Part shown: piece after piece, positions 33,847-41,248 of the stretch
How the letters are laid out: every line of letters begins with the position of its first letter
Numbering within the stretch: position 1 is the stretch's first letter
NCBI GenBank assembly: GCA_023392535.1
Contig: JAEVYY010000026.1
Span: 62,001 to 126,000, forward strand
From: Bacillota bacterium
GTDB lineage: Bacteria > Bacillota > Clostridia > Lachnospirales > Lachnospiraceae
Length of the DNA: 64,000 nucleotides
Direction of reading: 5' to 3'
Program-made: the position numbers and the translations under genes
The notes under the pieces: generated by a model
Databases searched by the model: none
What the model was told of the DNA's origin: nothing
What the model saw: only the letters and a program-made list of their open reading frames with translations

Positions 33847-33933
33847 TATCATACTTTTTGCGTATTATATTGGTTGTTTTTAAACAAATCGTATGATATT
33901 ATTAAAACATTATAAAATTAATATCATACTTTT
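33847..33933. repeat. Three TATCATAC elements before chemotaxis gene
   Basis: TATCATACTTTT occurs twice as an exact direct repeat (33847-33858 and 33922-33933). An inverted copy lies at 33891-33898, making a 10-bp perfect inverted repeat with the last element (33891-33900 with 33920-33929). Operator sites or a leader hairpin are possible; the binder is unknown. Confidence 0.5.
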
Positions 33934-33954
33934 AAAGCGAAAGAGGGACTATAA

Positions 33955-36033
33955 ATGAAGGTACATCAGAAGAAAAATGGTGAAAAGAAGATAAGTGTTA
34001 AAATGTTGGCGGTTATCTTACCGGTAGTAATTATCTCTATGGGAGTTCTAACAGCAATCAGTGCAAAATCCAGCCAGAGTATTATTCAGGAGCAAGTTTC
34101 AAATCGTATGAATGCGGAACTTGATTCCCAAATGAATAATATATCCAGGCAATTAAATATTATTGAGAAAAGCTCGATGGATCTTTCAAGAGTAGTGGGT
34201 CTTACCTATTCTTATGTACAAGTTAGTACTTATGAAGAATTATTAAAAAGAATTGCAAATGATAATGCTTTGGTATTAGGGTGTGGTATTTATTTTGAAC
34301 CATTTGCATTTCAGGCAAAAAAAGAGTTCATTGCGCCCTATGTGTATAAAGATGGGGAAGATTTTACTTTGACTTATGAATATGCAACTGCTGAATATGA
34401 TTATCCAAACCAGCAATTCTACAAAAATGTAGCCAATGGAGAGACAGAACCCGTATTTACAGAACCATATTATGATGAGAATATGGGTTTGATTATGACT
34501 ACCTGTTCTATGCCGATTTATGATACGGCAGGCAAATTTGTTGGTGTTATTACGGTAGATATAAAATTGGATACGATACAAAATATTGTTAATTCTATTC
34601 AAGTCGGAAAAAATGGAAAAGCAATATTGTTAACAGATACCGGTGTTTATATGAGCTGTGAAGACGGTAGCAAATCAGAAACACAAATGAATATCGTGGA
34701 AGATGATAATTTATCTCTTGCTGCTGCAGGAAATGTAATTATGGGGAATGAAAGAGGTATTACATCCTATGTAAAGAATAAAGTAGGATATAATCTGTAT
34801 TACGATACCATTGAAGGGGTAGGCTGGAAATTAATCATTGAAATGTCTCAATCAGAATTAAATGAGCCGGTGCAACAACTAATGTTCAAACTTATGATAA
34901 TTTGCATTCTGGCCGTGATTTGTTCTATTCTGGCAGTACTATTTGAAGTAACAACAATCTCTAAGAGCCTAAATAAAGTAAAACTATTTGCAGGACAATT
35001 AGCGGAAGGTGATTTTAGTGTTCAATCTTTAAAAATCAAATCACAAGATGAGTTAGGGCAGATGGGACAATCGCTTAATTATATGTATGAAAATAACAAA
35101 AAAGTGATTCAAAATATTTCTAAAAATTCAGAGACCATCCGAGTATCCAGTGATAAATTAAGTGATTCTTCTACAAGATTATTAGAACAATTTGTTCAAA
35201 TTGAAACCTATATGGCAAAAGTAAATGAGGCTATGATGTCCTCAGGTGCGGCGACCGAAGAGGTAAATGCATCTGTTGAGGAAGTGACTTCCTCCATTAG
35301 TATTCTATCGGAAGAAACTATTAAGAGTCAAAAACTAGCCGATGAAATTCGTACTCGTGCAGTTAAAATTGAAGAAGATAGCCAAAAATCATTTACTCAT
35401 GCAGCTGAGCTTTCAGGAGAATTTGAGTCCAGTTTAGGTAAAAGTATTGAAAATGCTAAAATTGTTGAATCTATTGGTACATTGGCAAGTGTGATTTCAA
35501 ATATTGCAGAACAAATAAATCTCCTTTCATTAAATGCATCGATTGAGGCAGCCAGAGCAGGAGATCAAGGAAAAGGTTTTGCAGTTGTAGCAAGTGAAAT
35601 TGGTAAATTAGCAGGTGAAACATCTAAGGCAGTTGGTCAGATCCAACATACAATTGTAGAAGTGCAGGGAGCTTTTAATCAATTGACAAACGATTCTAAG
35701 TCTATATTGAAATTTTTAGCGGGAACCGTGACCCCGGATTATTACAACTTTACTGATGTTGCAAAGCAATATGGAGAAGATGCAGCTTCTATTGAGAAAT
35801 TATCTGGTAAAATATCCATTATGTCAGAAGATATCGAAAGAATTATGGGAGAAGTTAGTTCCGCTGTTCAAAACATTACAGAATCCACTCAAAGGACAGC
35901 CGAAAATAGTAGTAAAACAATGGATTCCGTAAGTAATGTAGCAAGGGTGGTTAGTGAAGTATCTGCAATGTCCAATGACCAGCAGGAAATTGCAGCAGAA
36001 TTAAGCGGTGTGGTAGGAAATTTTAAACTTTAA
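33955..36033 (+). CDS. Methyl-accepting chemotaxis protein with Cache sensor
   Basis: A 692-residue chemoreceptor. TM1 lies at about 14-35. An extracellular double-Cache ligand domain (about 40-300) includes LGCGIYFEPFAF, DYPNQQFYKN and VGVITVDIKLD. TM2 lies at about 308-330 and is followed by HAMP. The cytoplasmic signalling coiled coil has the canonical tip INLLSLNASIEAARAGDQGK, followed by FAVVASEIGKLAGETSKA. It controls CheA and thus flagellar rotation. The ligand is probably a small molecule such as an amino acid or organic acid, judged by the Cache type only. The gene stands alone, ending at a stem-loop. Confidence 0.92.
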   Translation: MKVHQKKNGEKKISVKMLAVILPVVIISMGVLTAISAKSSQSIIQEQVSNRMNAELDSQMNNISRQLNIIEKSSMDLSRVVGLTYSYVQVSTYEELLKRIANDNALVLGCGIYFEPFAFQAKKEFIAPYVYKDGEDFTLTYEYATAEYDYPNQQFYKNVANGETEPVFTEPYYDENMGLIMTTCSMPIYDTAGKFVGVITVDIKLDTIQNIVNSIQVGKNGKAILLTDTGVYMSCEDGSKSETQMNIVEDDNLSLAAAGNVIMGNERGITSYVKNKVGYNLYYDTIEGVGWKLIIEMSQSELNEPVQQLMFKLMIICILAVICSILAVLFEVTTISKSLNKVKLFAGQLAEGDFSVQSLKIKSQDELGQMGQSLNYMYENNKKVIQNISKNSETIRVSSDKLSDSSTRLLEQFVQIETYMAKVNEAMMSSGAATEEVNASVEEVTSSISILSEETIKSQKLADEIRTRAVKIEEDSQKSFTHAAELSGEFESSLGKSIENAKIVESIGTLASVISNIAEQINLLSLNASIEAARAGDQGKGFAVVASEIGKLAGETSKAVGQIQHTIVEVQGAFNQLTNDSKSILKFLAGTVTPDYYNFTDVAKQYGEDAASIEKLSGKISIMSEDIERIMGEVSSAVQNITESTQRTAENSSKTMDSVSNVARVVSEVSAMSNDQQEIAAELSGVVGNFKL

Positions 36034-36041
36034 AATAAAAT

Positions 36042-36094
36042 AGATAATAAGAATGGATTGTCACTTTGTCAGAGACAATCCATTCTTATTATCT
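36042..36094. terminator. Long stem between convergent genes
   Basis: A perfect 21-bp inverted repeat (36042-36062 with 36074-36094) with an 11-base loop, between the chemoreceptor stop and the opposing CoaB-like gene. The plus-strand tail is not T-rich immediately after the stem, so it is probably a bidirectional terminator of modest strength. Confidence 0.7.
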
Positions 36095-36108
36095 AGCAAA
36101 GCTTTTTT

Positions 36109-36690
36109 CTAACAGTCATAACAAATTTTTTCCTTTAAGGTAGCAGCTGTAATAGCATTGGCAATTTCCAGCTTTGTACGATAACAACTATAATTTTTGT
36201 TTCTATCAATTAGATATCCAATATGCTGGCATTCTGATATATCAGAAGAATCGTTCGCTAAAACAAAACTGCACTGGTCGTCCAGTAATAGTTGATATCC
36301 TTTATTAATTAAAGTCTCTTTAAGTACATTATCCAGTAATTTAAAACCTACAAGTGTCGCTTGCGGGGAATGAAATTTACAAAGAGAGATAACCATCCTG
36401 TAATCACTGACAGCCATGCCGTGAATTATGATATCAATATCTGACATGGATAAAATACTTTTGAGGGTATGTTCAAGGTCGTCTACCGTATCAATACATA
36501 TAATATTTACTTTTTCTGAAAGTGGTTTTACTGCGGAATTAGTGCAAACATAAAAAATCTCATCAATATCCGATGAAGTTGAAAAACTGTCAGCGATTAA
36601 GCTTGCTAGTTCTCCTGTTGAAGTATTTAAGATGCTTCTAACGGCGTCAATTTTTTCGTCTGTGCCGCCTGACGTAATTAAAACGTTCAT
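36109..36690 (-). CDS. CoaB-like phosphopantothenate-cysteine ligase family protein
   Basis: A 193-residue protein that matches the N-terminal and C-terminal parts of stand-alone CoaB, which couples cysteine to phosphopantothenate in CoA synthesis. Seen are NVLITSGGTDEKIDAVRSI with STGELASLIA, GMAVSDYRM and VGFKLL, and FVLANDS. The stretch between SDYRM and the VGFKLL strand is about 35 residues shorter than in streptococcal CoaB, and the Lys-Ile-Ser-type substrate loop is absent. It may be inactive, or a divergent ligase. The ribosome binding site is GAGAGGA. No coaC is adjacent. Confidence 0.7.
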   Translation of the reverse strand: MNVLITSGGTDEKIDAVRSILNTSTGELASLIADSFSTSSDIDEIFYVCTNSAVKPLSEKVNIICIDTVDDLEHTLKSILSMSDIDIIIHGMAVSDYRMVISLCKFHSPQATLVGFKLLDNVLKETLINKGYQLLLDDQCSFVLANDSSDISECQHIGYLIDRNKNYSCYRTKLEIANAITAATLKEKICYDC

Positions 36691-36799
36691 TTTTTTCCTC
36701 TCATCCGTATGTATTTATTTCCATTAAATCAGTACTAATTATACTACTCTTTTAATATAATACAAGTTTTACAAGTGCATTTTATTATATTGTCATGGC

Positions 36800-36828
36800 T
36801 TTACGAAAAACACCATCTATAGTATACT
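36800..36828 (+). promoter_or_regulatory. Candidate promoter of the HAD gene
   Basis: TTTACG (36800-36805) and TATACT (36823-36828) are 17 bases apart, 97 bases before the ATG. The -10 box is good and the -35 box moderate. Confidence 0.5.
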
Positions 36829-36924
36829 GATGCTGGTACAAATTTCCTATAATTTTGTGGATAATAGAAGGATAATAACATACAATTGGGGATAACTAGT
36901 AGCAGAAATGGAGATTAATATTTT

Positions 36925-37596
36925 ATGATTGAAGCAGTCATTTTTGATATGGATGGGATCTTATTTGATTCGGAGAAAATTATTACGGCGTATTGGTACG
37001 AGGAAGCAGCGGAAAGAAATATTCCAAAAGAGAAAATGAAAATAGCGGTAGAGGGCAGTATTGGATTAAATGTAAATGATACCTGTCTATTTTTTAAGAA
37101 GTTATTTGGGGAAAACTTTGATTATCCTGCATTTCGTGAAAAGACATCCAGAAAATTTCATGAAGAAATAGCCAGAAATGGACTTCCTGTTATGGAAGGC
37201 GTATACGACATCTTAACTTTTTTACAAAAGACCTCTTTAAAGGTTGGTCTAGCGTCTTCTTCAAGAACAGAAAGTGTCTATAAACATATCAAAGAACATG
37301 ATATGGAACAATATTTTGAAGTAATGATATGTGGTGATACCGTCGAACATAGTAAACCAGAACCGGATATTTATCTAAAAGCATGTAAAGCACTAGGGCT
37401 TTCACCAGATAAATGCATCGCCATTGAAGATTCCCCAAATGGAATCCGTTCAGCCTATGCAGCTGGAATGTTTCCAATCATGGTGCCAGATCTTGTGCAA
37501 CCCACAGCTGATATCGAAAAGATGATTTATCGTAAGTACGATTCCCTGATAGAAGTTAAAAAGTTTATTCAGGATGAAGTTTTGGGGCTTGGTTAA
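36925..37596 (+). CDS. HAD-family phosphatase/phosphoglucomutase-like
   Basis: A 223-residue haloacid-dehalogenase-fold enzyme, subfamily I with a helical cap, like beta-phosphoglucomutase and related sugar phosphatases. Motif I is FDMDGILFDSE (nucleophile Asp and acid/base Asp). Motif II is GLASSSRTES, and motifs III-IV are HSKPEPDIYLKA and CIAIEDSPNGIRSA. It is cytoplasmic and Mg-dependent. Phosphatase and mutase members cannot be separated here. It overlaps the convergent ThuA-like gene by 32 bases at the 3' ends. Confidence 0.88.
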   Translation: MIEAVIFDMDGILFDSEKIITAYWYEEAAERNIPKEKMKIAVEGSIGLNVNDTCLFFKKLFGENFDYPAFREKTSRKFHEEIARNGLPVMEGVYDILTFLQKTSLKVGLASSSRTESVYKHIKEHDMEQYFEVMICGDTVEHSKPEPDIYLKACKALGLSPDKCIAIEDSPNGIRSAYAAGMFPIMVPDLVQPTADIEKMIYRKYDSLIEVKKFIQDEVLGLG

Positions 37597-38287
37597 TACA
37601 CTCTATCGGGTTGGAAAGAGGGTTGATCGGTCTTGCCCAATGAACTGCATTTCTAATGATAGTCTGTATTTCAGAACGATAGTAAGTGGAGTACTCTTCA
37701 TGTCCTGGTTGAAAATAGAATATCTTACCTCTTCCTCTTGTGAATGTGCATCCGCTTCGGAAGACTTCTCCCCCTGCGAACCAACCAAGGAATATAATAT
37801 CGTCTGGTTTTGGAATATCAAAACATTCGCCATACATTTCTTCCTGCTCCAATTCAAAAGAAATAGGGATTCCTTCTGCAATTGGATGTGACGGATTTAC
37901 GCACCAGATGCGTTCACTGTCGTTTTCACGCCACCTTAAGCTACAGGAAGTACCAAGTAAAGTTTTAAATATCTTACTATAATGTGCAGAATGTAGAACA
38001 ATCAGCCCCATTCCTTGCAATACTTTTGTATGGATACGTTCCACGATGGTATCTGAAACTTGATCATGCGCACAATGACCCCACCAAATTAGGACATCCG
38101 TGTTTTCTAGGACCTCTTCCGTGAGTCCATGTTCTGGCATGGCAAGTGTCGCAGTCGTGATAGAGATATCTGTATCTGCTTTCAGAAATTCAGCGATGCA
38201 ATGATGAATTCCTTTGGGATATATTTTTTGAATTTCAGGTAATTCTATTTCATGTATGTATTCATTCCATATGGTTACACAAATCAT
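37565..38287 (-). CDS. ThuA-like domain protein
   Basis: A 240-residue protein of the ThuA/trehalose-utilisation family, a glutamine-amidotransferase-like fold without an obvious nucleophilic cysteine. Matching features are ICVTIWNEYIHE, TDVLIWWGHCAHDQV, LHSAHYSKIFKTLLG and the C-terminal FYFQPGHEEYSTYY. The role is unclear; family members cluster with sugar oxidation and isomerisation genes. It lies 15 bases downstream of the sugar isomerase gene with an AAAGGAGA ribosome binding site, so both form an operon. Confidence 0.85.
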   Translation of the reverse strand: MICVTIWNEYIHEIELPEIQKIYPKGIHHCIAEFLKADTDISITTATLAMPEHGLTEEVLENTDVLIWWGHCAHDQVSDTIVERIHTKVLQGMGLIVLHSAHYSKIFKTLLGTSCSLRWRENDSERIWCVNPSHPIAEGIPISFELEQEEMYGECFDIPKPDDIIFLGWFAGGEVFRSGCTFTRGRGKIFYFQPGHEEYSTYYRSEIQTIIRNAVHWARPINPLSNPIECINQAPKLHPE

Positions 38288-38302
38288 AATAAGTAATCTC
38301 CT

Positions 38303-39115
38303 TTAATAATTAGCACGAATCCAGGCAGCAGACTTTCTTAGATAGGCTAGTTGGTCAGGTGCACCAAAATGTTCAATTGCAAGAGTACCATCATAACCAA
38401 TCGTATGTAACAAATCAAAAATCTTTTTCATTGGAATACACCCATCCCCCACAGAAGCGGTATATAAATATTGGCCCTCAACAGTGATCTTGGGAATCTC
38501 TCCTGAAACACCAAAGAGGGCGCGGTCCTTGCAGTGGATATGAACAATTTTATCTCTAAGTTTTTGAAATGCCTGTAATTCGTCTATTCCCTGATAAATA
38601 AAATTCCCAGTATCAAAGGTACAAGATAGAAAAGGTACTTCTTTTAAAAACCACAATAACTCCTCATCTGTGGAAAAAGGAGCGATGCAATCATCGAAGT
38701 CTTCCATGGTAACGGTTATATGTTTGTGTGCAGCATAATCACACAGCTTAGTAAGCGATGATGCCATTTTTCTCATAGCATGTTTTCTCAAAAATGAAAG
38801 AGCGTTCGGAGATATAAACCCTGGAATTATCAGAACCTTATCGCAACCTATTCTTGCGGCAGAATCTATAAATTCATAAACTTCTTTTTGATTGGGATGC
38901 TTTGCTAACTGAAACGTGCCATAAAGACAAGATACTTGTAGACCAGCTGCTTCAAACATACTTCTCATGGAAGATTCATTCCCTTTTACAGCATCAATAC
39001 TGCATTCCAATGCGTCAATGCCAAAAGAGTGAACCAATGACAGAATTTTTTGTAGGGATAGTCCTGATTGTTGAGAAGCTTCTTGAATGTGGTCATAAAA
39101 TACAGATATTTGCAT
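38303..39115 (-). CDS. Sugar phosphate isomerase/epimerase (TIM barrel)
   Basis: A 270-residue member of the xylose-isomerase-like AP-endonuclease 2 superfamily, with a TIM barrel and metal-ligand positions in VTMEDFDD, SCTFDTGNF, VHIHCKDR and LAIEHFG. It probably isomerises or epimerises a sugar or inositol derivative in the cytoplasm. I use the ATG at 39115, because ATGGAG at 39127 supplies its ribosome binding site while the ATG at 39127 itself lacks one. The substrate is not deducible, but co-operon with ThuA supports uptake and breakdown of an uncommon sugar. Confidence 0.83.
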   Translation of the reverse strand: MQISVFYDHIQEASQQSGLSLQKILSLVHSFGIDALECSIDAVKGNESSMRSMFEAAGLQVSCLYGTFQLAKHPNQKEVYEFIDSAARIGCDKVLIIPGFISPNALSFLRKHAMRKMASSLTKLCDYAAHKHITVTMEDFDDCIAPFSTDEELLWFLKEVPFLSCTFDTGNFIYQGIDELQAFQKLRDKIVHIHCKDRALFGVSGEIPKITVEGQYLYTASVGDGCIPMKKIFDLLHTIGYDGTLAIEHFGAPDQLAYLRKSAAWIRANY

Positions 39116-39140
39116 AGGAAACTCCATTCTTTAAGAATAA

Positions 39141-39188
39141 GCAAAAAGCACCAACCCCGAGGCTCTTACGTCCTCAAAACTAGTGCTT
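39141..39188 (-). terminator. Terminator after tRNA-Lys
   Basis: On the minus strand an imperfect stem (AAGCACTAG side at 39188, GGTGCTT side near 39146) with an internal GAGG/CCTC pairing is followed by TTTTGCTT. It lies immediately after tRNA-Lys. Confidence 0.7.
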
Positions 39189-39191
39189 GAA

Positions 39192-39264
39192 TGCGCCTTC
39201 AGGGACTCGAACCCTGGACACCCTGATTAAGAGTCAGGTGCTCTACCAACTGAGCTAAAAGCGC
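39192..39264 (-). tRNA. tRNA-Lys (anticodon CTT)
   Basis: A 73-base cloverleaf. The acceptor GCGCTTT pairs with AAGGCGC, with discriminator A and no CCA encoded. Loop CTCTTAA gives anticodon CTT. The T-arm is CAGGGTTCGAGTCCCTG. Confidence 0.95.
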
Positions 39265-39288
39265 GTCTTTATTAACAATGCAAGGGTA

Positions 39289-39317
39289 ATTATAATATAT
39301 TATTTCATGGTTTGCAA
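39289..39317 (-). promoter_or_regulatory. Sigma-A promoter of tRNA-Lys
   Basis: On the minus strand TTGCAA (39317-39312) and TATAAT (39294-39289) are 17 bases apart, 25 bases before the tRNA. Confidence 0.8.
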
Positions 39318-39357
39318 GTATTTTTTTGTTTTCTTTTGGAATTATTGAGAGAAAGAC

Positions 39358-39386
39358 TTGTAAGTCCAATTTTGAGAAAGTATAAT
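39358..39386 (+). promoter_or_regulatory. Sigma-A promoter of tatD-rsmA
   Basis: TTGTAA (39358-39363) and TATAAT (39381-39386) are 17 bases apart, 59 bases before the tatD ATG. Confidence 0.7.
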
Positions 39387-39444
39387 CTAAAAGTATGCAC
39401 AATAAAACAAATCTACCAATGGAAAGGTAAAGTGGCCTATAAAC

Positions 39445-40227
39445 ATGAAAATATTTGATACGCACACACATTATGATGATAAAGCATTTGATGAAGATAG
39501 AGATGCTTTGTTATCTTCTTTGCAGAAAAGTAATACCATAGAAGCGATTGTGAATGTTGGAGCAAGTATAAAATCTTCTAAGACCACGATTTCACTGACT
39601 GAAAAATATTCTTTTATTTATGGAGCAATCGGTGTTCATCCGGAGGATGTAACCAATTTGAATGAGCAGGATATAAAATGGATGAGTGACCAAAGCAGGC
39701 TGGAAAAAATAGTTGCCATTGGTGAAATAGGTCTGGATTATTATTGGGATGATGTACCAAGAAACATACAGAAAATGTGGTTCGACAGACAATTAGAATT
39801 GGCAAAAGAAGTGAAATTGCCTGTCATACTTCATTCTAGAGATGCTGCAAAAGATACACTTGATATGTTAAAGGCAGCAGATGCCAAAAATCGATTAAGT
39901 GGAATCATACATTGTTATTCATATTCCAAAGAAAATGCGAAGGACTATCTTAATATGGGATTTTATTTTGGAGTTGGTGGAGTGGTAACATTTAAAAATG
40001 CAATGAAATTAAAAGAAGCGGTTGCCTATATACCCATAGAATTTATTGTTCTAGAGACAGATTGTCCTTATTTAGCTCCTGTACCTAATAGAGGAGAGCG
40101 GAATTCATCATTTAATCTGACCTATGTTGCCAAAGAAATAGCGACTATTAAGGGAATTTCGTATGAAGAGGTGCTGGACCAGACAAATAGGAACGCAAAA
40201 GCAGTTTATGGATTCGTAAAAAGATAA
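39445..40227 (+). CDS. tatD: TatD-family metal-dependent hydrolase
   Basis: A 260-residue TIM-barrel hydrolase; family members are metal-dependent deoxyribonucleases. Metal ligands appear in the opening FDTHTHYDD, in IGEIGLDYYWD, in VILHSRDA, in IIHCYSYS and in LETDCPYLAP. It is cytoplasmic. It is followed after 45 bases by rsmA, a common Firmicute arrangement from which the RNase M5 gene that often sits between them is missing here. Confidence 0.93.
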   Translation: MKIFDTHTHYDDKAFDEDRDALLSSLQKSNTIEAIVNVGASIKSSKTTISLTEKYSFIYGAIGVHPEDVTNLNEQDIKWMSDQSRLEKIVAIGEIGLDYYWDDVPRNIQKMWFDRQLELAKEVKLPVILHSRDAAKDTLDMLKAADAKNRLSGIIHCYSYSKENAKDYLNMGFYFGVGGVVTFKNAMKLKEAVAYIPIEFIVLETDCPYLAPVPNRGERNSSFNLTYVAKEIATIKGISYEEVLDQTNRNAKAVYGFVKR

Positions 40228-40240
40228 GGCCCTGGCGGGG

Positions 40241-40259
40241 TGTCTGCAATTGGCAGACA
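40241..40259 (+). promoter_or_regulatory. Hairpin in the rsmA leader
   Basis: TGTCTGC (40241-40247) and GCAGACA (40253-40259) form a 7-bp stem with a 5-base loop, ending 4 bases before the GGAG of rsmA. No T-run follows, so it is not a terminator. It could influence translation of rsmA. Confidence 0.45.
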
Positions 40260-40272
40260 GATAGGAGTATAT

Positions 40273-41142
40273 ATGGCTACACTCGGCAATCCGAAAAATA
40301 CAATTGAGGTTTTAAAGAGATATGATTTTATATTTCAAAAAAAGTATGGACAGAATTTTTTGATTGATGGAAATATATTAGAGAAGATCATTGCTTCTGC
40401 AGAAATAAGCAAAGAGGATTGTATCATAGAAATTGGACCTGGAATCGGAACCATGACACAATATTTGGCGGAAGCGGCCAGAGAAGTTATTGCGGTTGAA
40501 ATTGATAGATCGTTGATTCCCATTCTAGAAGATACACTGTCCACATATGATAACATAACTATCATTAACAAAGATATCTTAAAAGTGGATATGAATAAAT
40601 TGGTTACAGAAAAAAACCAAGGGAGACCTGTTAAGGTAGTAGCGAATTTGCCATATTATATTACGACTCCTATTATTATGGGATTGTTTGAAAGTAAAGT
40701 TCCGCTTAATAGTATTACGGTAATGGTACAAAAAGAAGTGGCAGATAGAATGCAGGTAGGACCTGGAACAAAGGATTATGGTGCTTTGTCATTAGCAGTT
40801 CAATACTATGCAAAACCGGAAGTTATTGTAAATGTCCCTCCCGCTTGTTTTATGCCTCAACCGAAAGTGGGATCATCTGTTATACGTTTAGTTAAATATG
40901 AAGAATCTCCTGTTAAAGTCGAAAATGAAAAATTTTTCTTTTCTATTATAAGAGCATCATTTAATCAGAGAAGAAAAACACTTGTAAACGGACTTCAAAA
41001 TGCTCCTTATTTAGATGTAAAAAAAGAAAATATTTTACAAACACTTAAGGAAATGAACCTCATGGAAACCATTCGGGGAGAGGCTCTAACATTGGAAGAA
41101 TTCGCTGTTTTCTCCAATATATTGTGGTTGAAATCTTTTTGA
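40273..41142 (+). CDS. rsmA: 16S rRNA dimethyladenosine transferase RsmA
   Basis: A 289-residue SAM-dependent methyltransferase (KsgA) that dimethylates two adjacent adenines near the 3' end of 16S rRNA during 30S assembly. The N-terminal KKYGQNFLIDGNI, the SAM loop IIEIGPGIGTMTQYL, the catalytic VANLPYYITTPII and the C-terminal RASFNQRRKTL are all present. I use the ATG at 40273, which has TAGGAG at 5-8 bases; the GTG at 40240 would translate through the leader hairpin. Confidence 0.96.
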   Translation: MATLGNPKNTIEVLKRYDFIFQKKYGQNFLIDGNILEKIIASAEISKEDCIIEIGPGIGTMTQYLAEAAREVIAVEIDRSLIPILEDTLSTYDNITIINKDILKVDMNKLVTEKNQGRPVKVVANLPYYITTPIIMGLFESKVPLNSITVMVQKEVADRMQVGPGTKDYGALSLAVQYYAKPEVIVNVPPACFMPQPKVGSSVIRLVKYEESPVKVENEKFFFSIIRASFNQRRKTLVNGLQNAPYLDVKKENILQTLKEMNLMETIRGEALTLEEFAVFSNILWLKSF

Positions 41143-41167
41143 CATAAAGTATATGGTATGTTACACT
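41139..41167 (+). promoter_or_regulatory. Promoter of the 798-aa protein gene
   Basis: A perfect TTGACA (41139-41144, overlapping the rsmA stop) and TACACT (41162-41167) are 17 bases apart. Confidence 0.6.
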
Positions 41168-41248
41168 AAAAAATAGTAAAATAGTGGATAACTATGTAGT
41201 AAAATAGCAGTAAAGTAACACGAGAAAAAGGTTTATGAGGTGATACTT

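Noticed and set aside
39199..39471. A 90-residue minus-strand frame covering tRNA-Lys
   Set aside because: Same reason: the tRNA, its promoter and the tatD start account for it.
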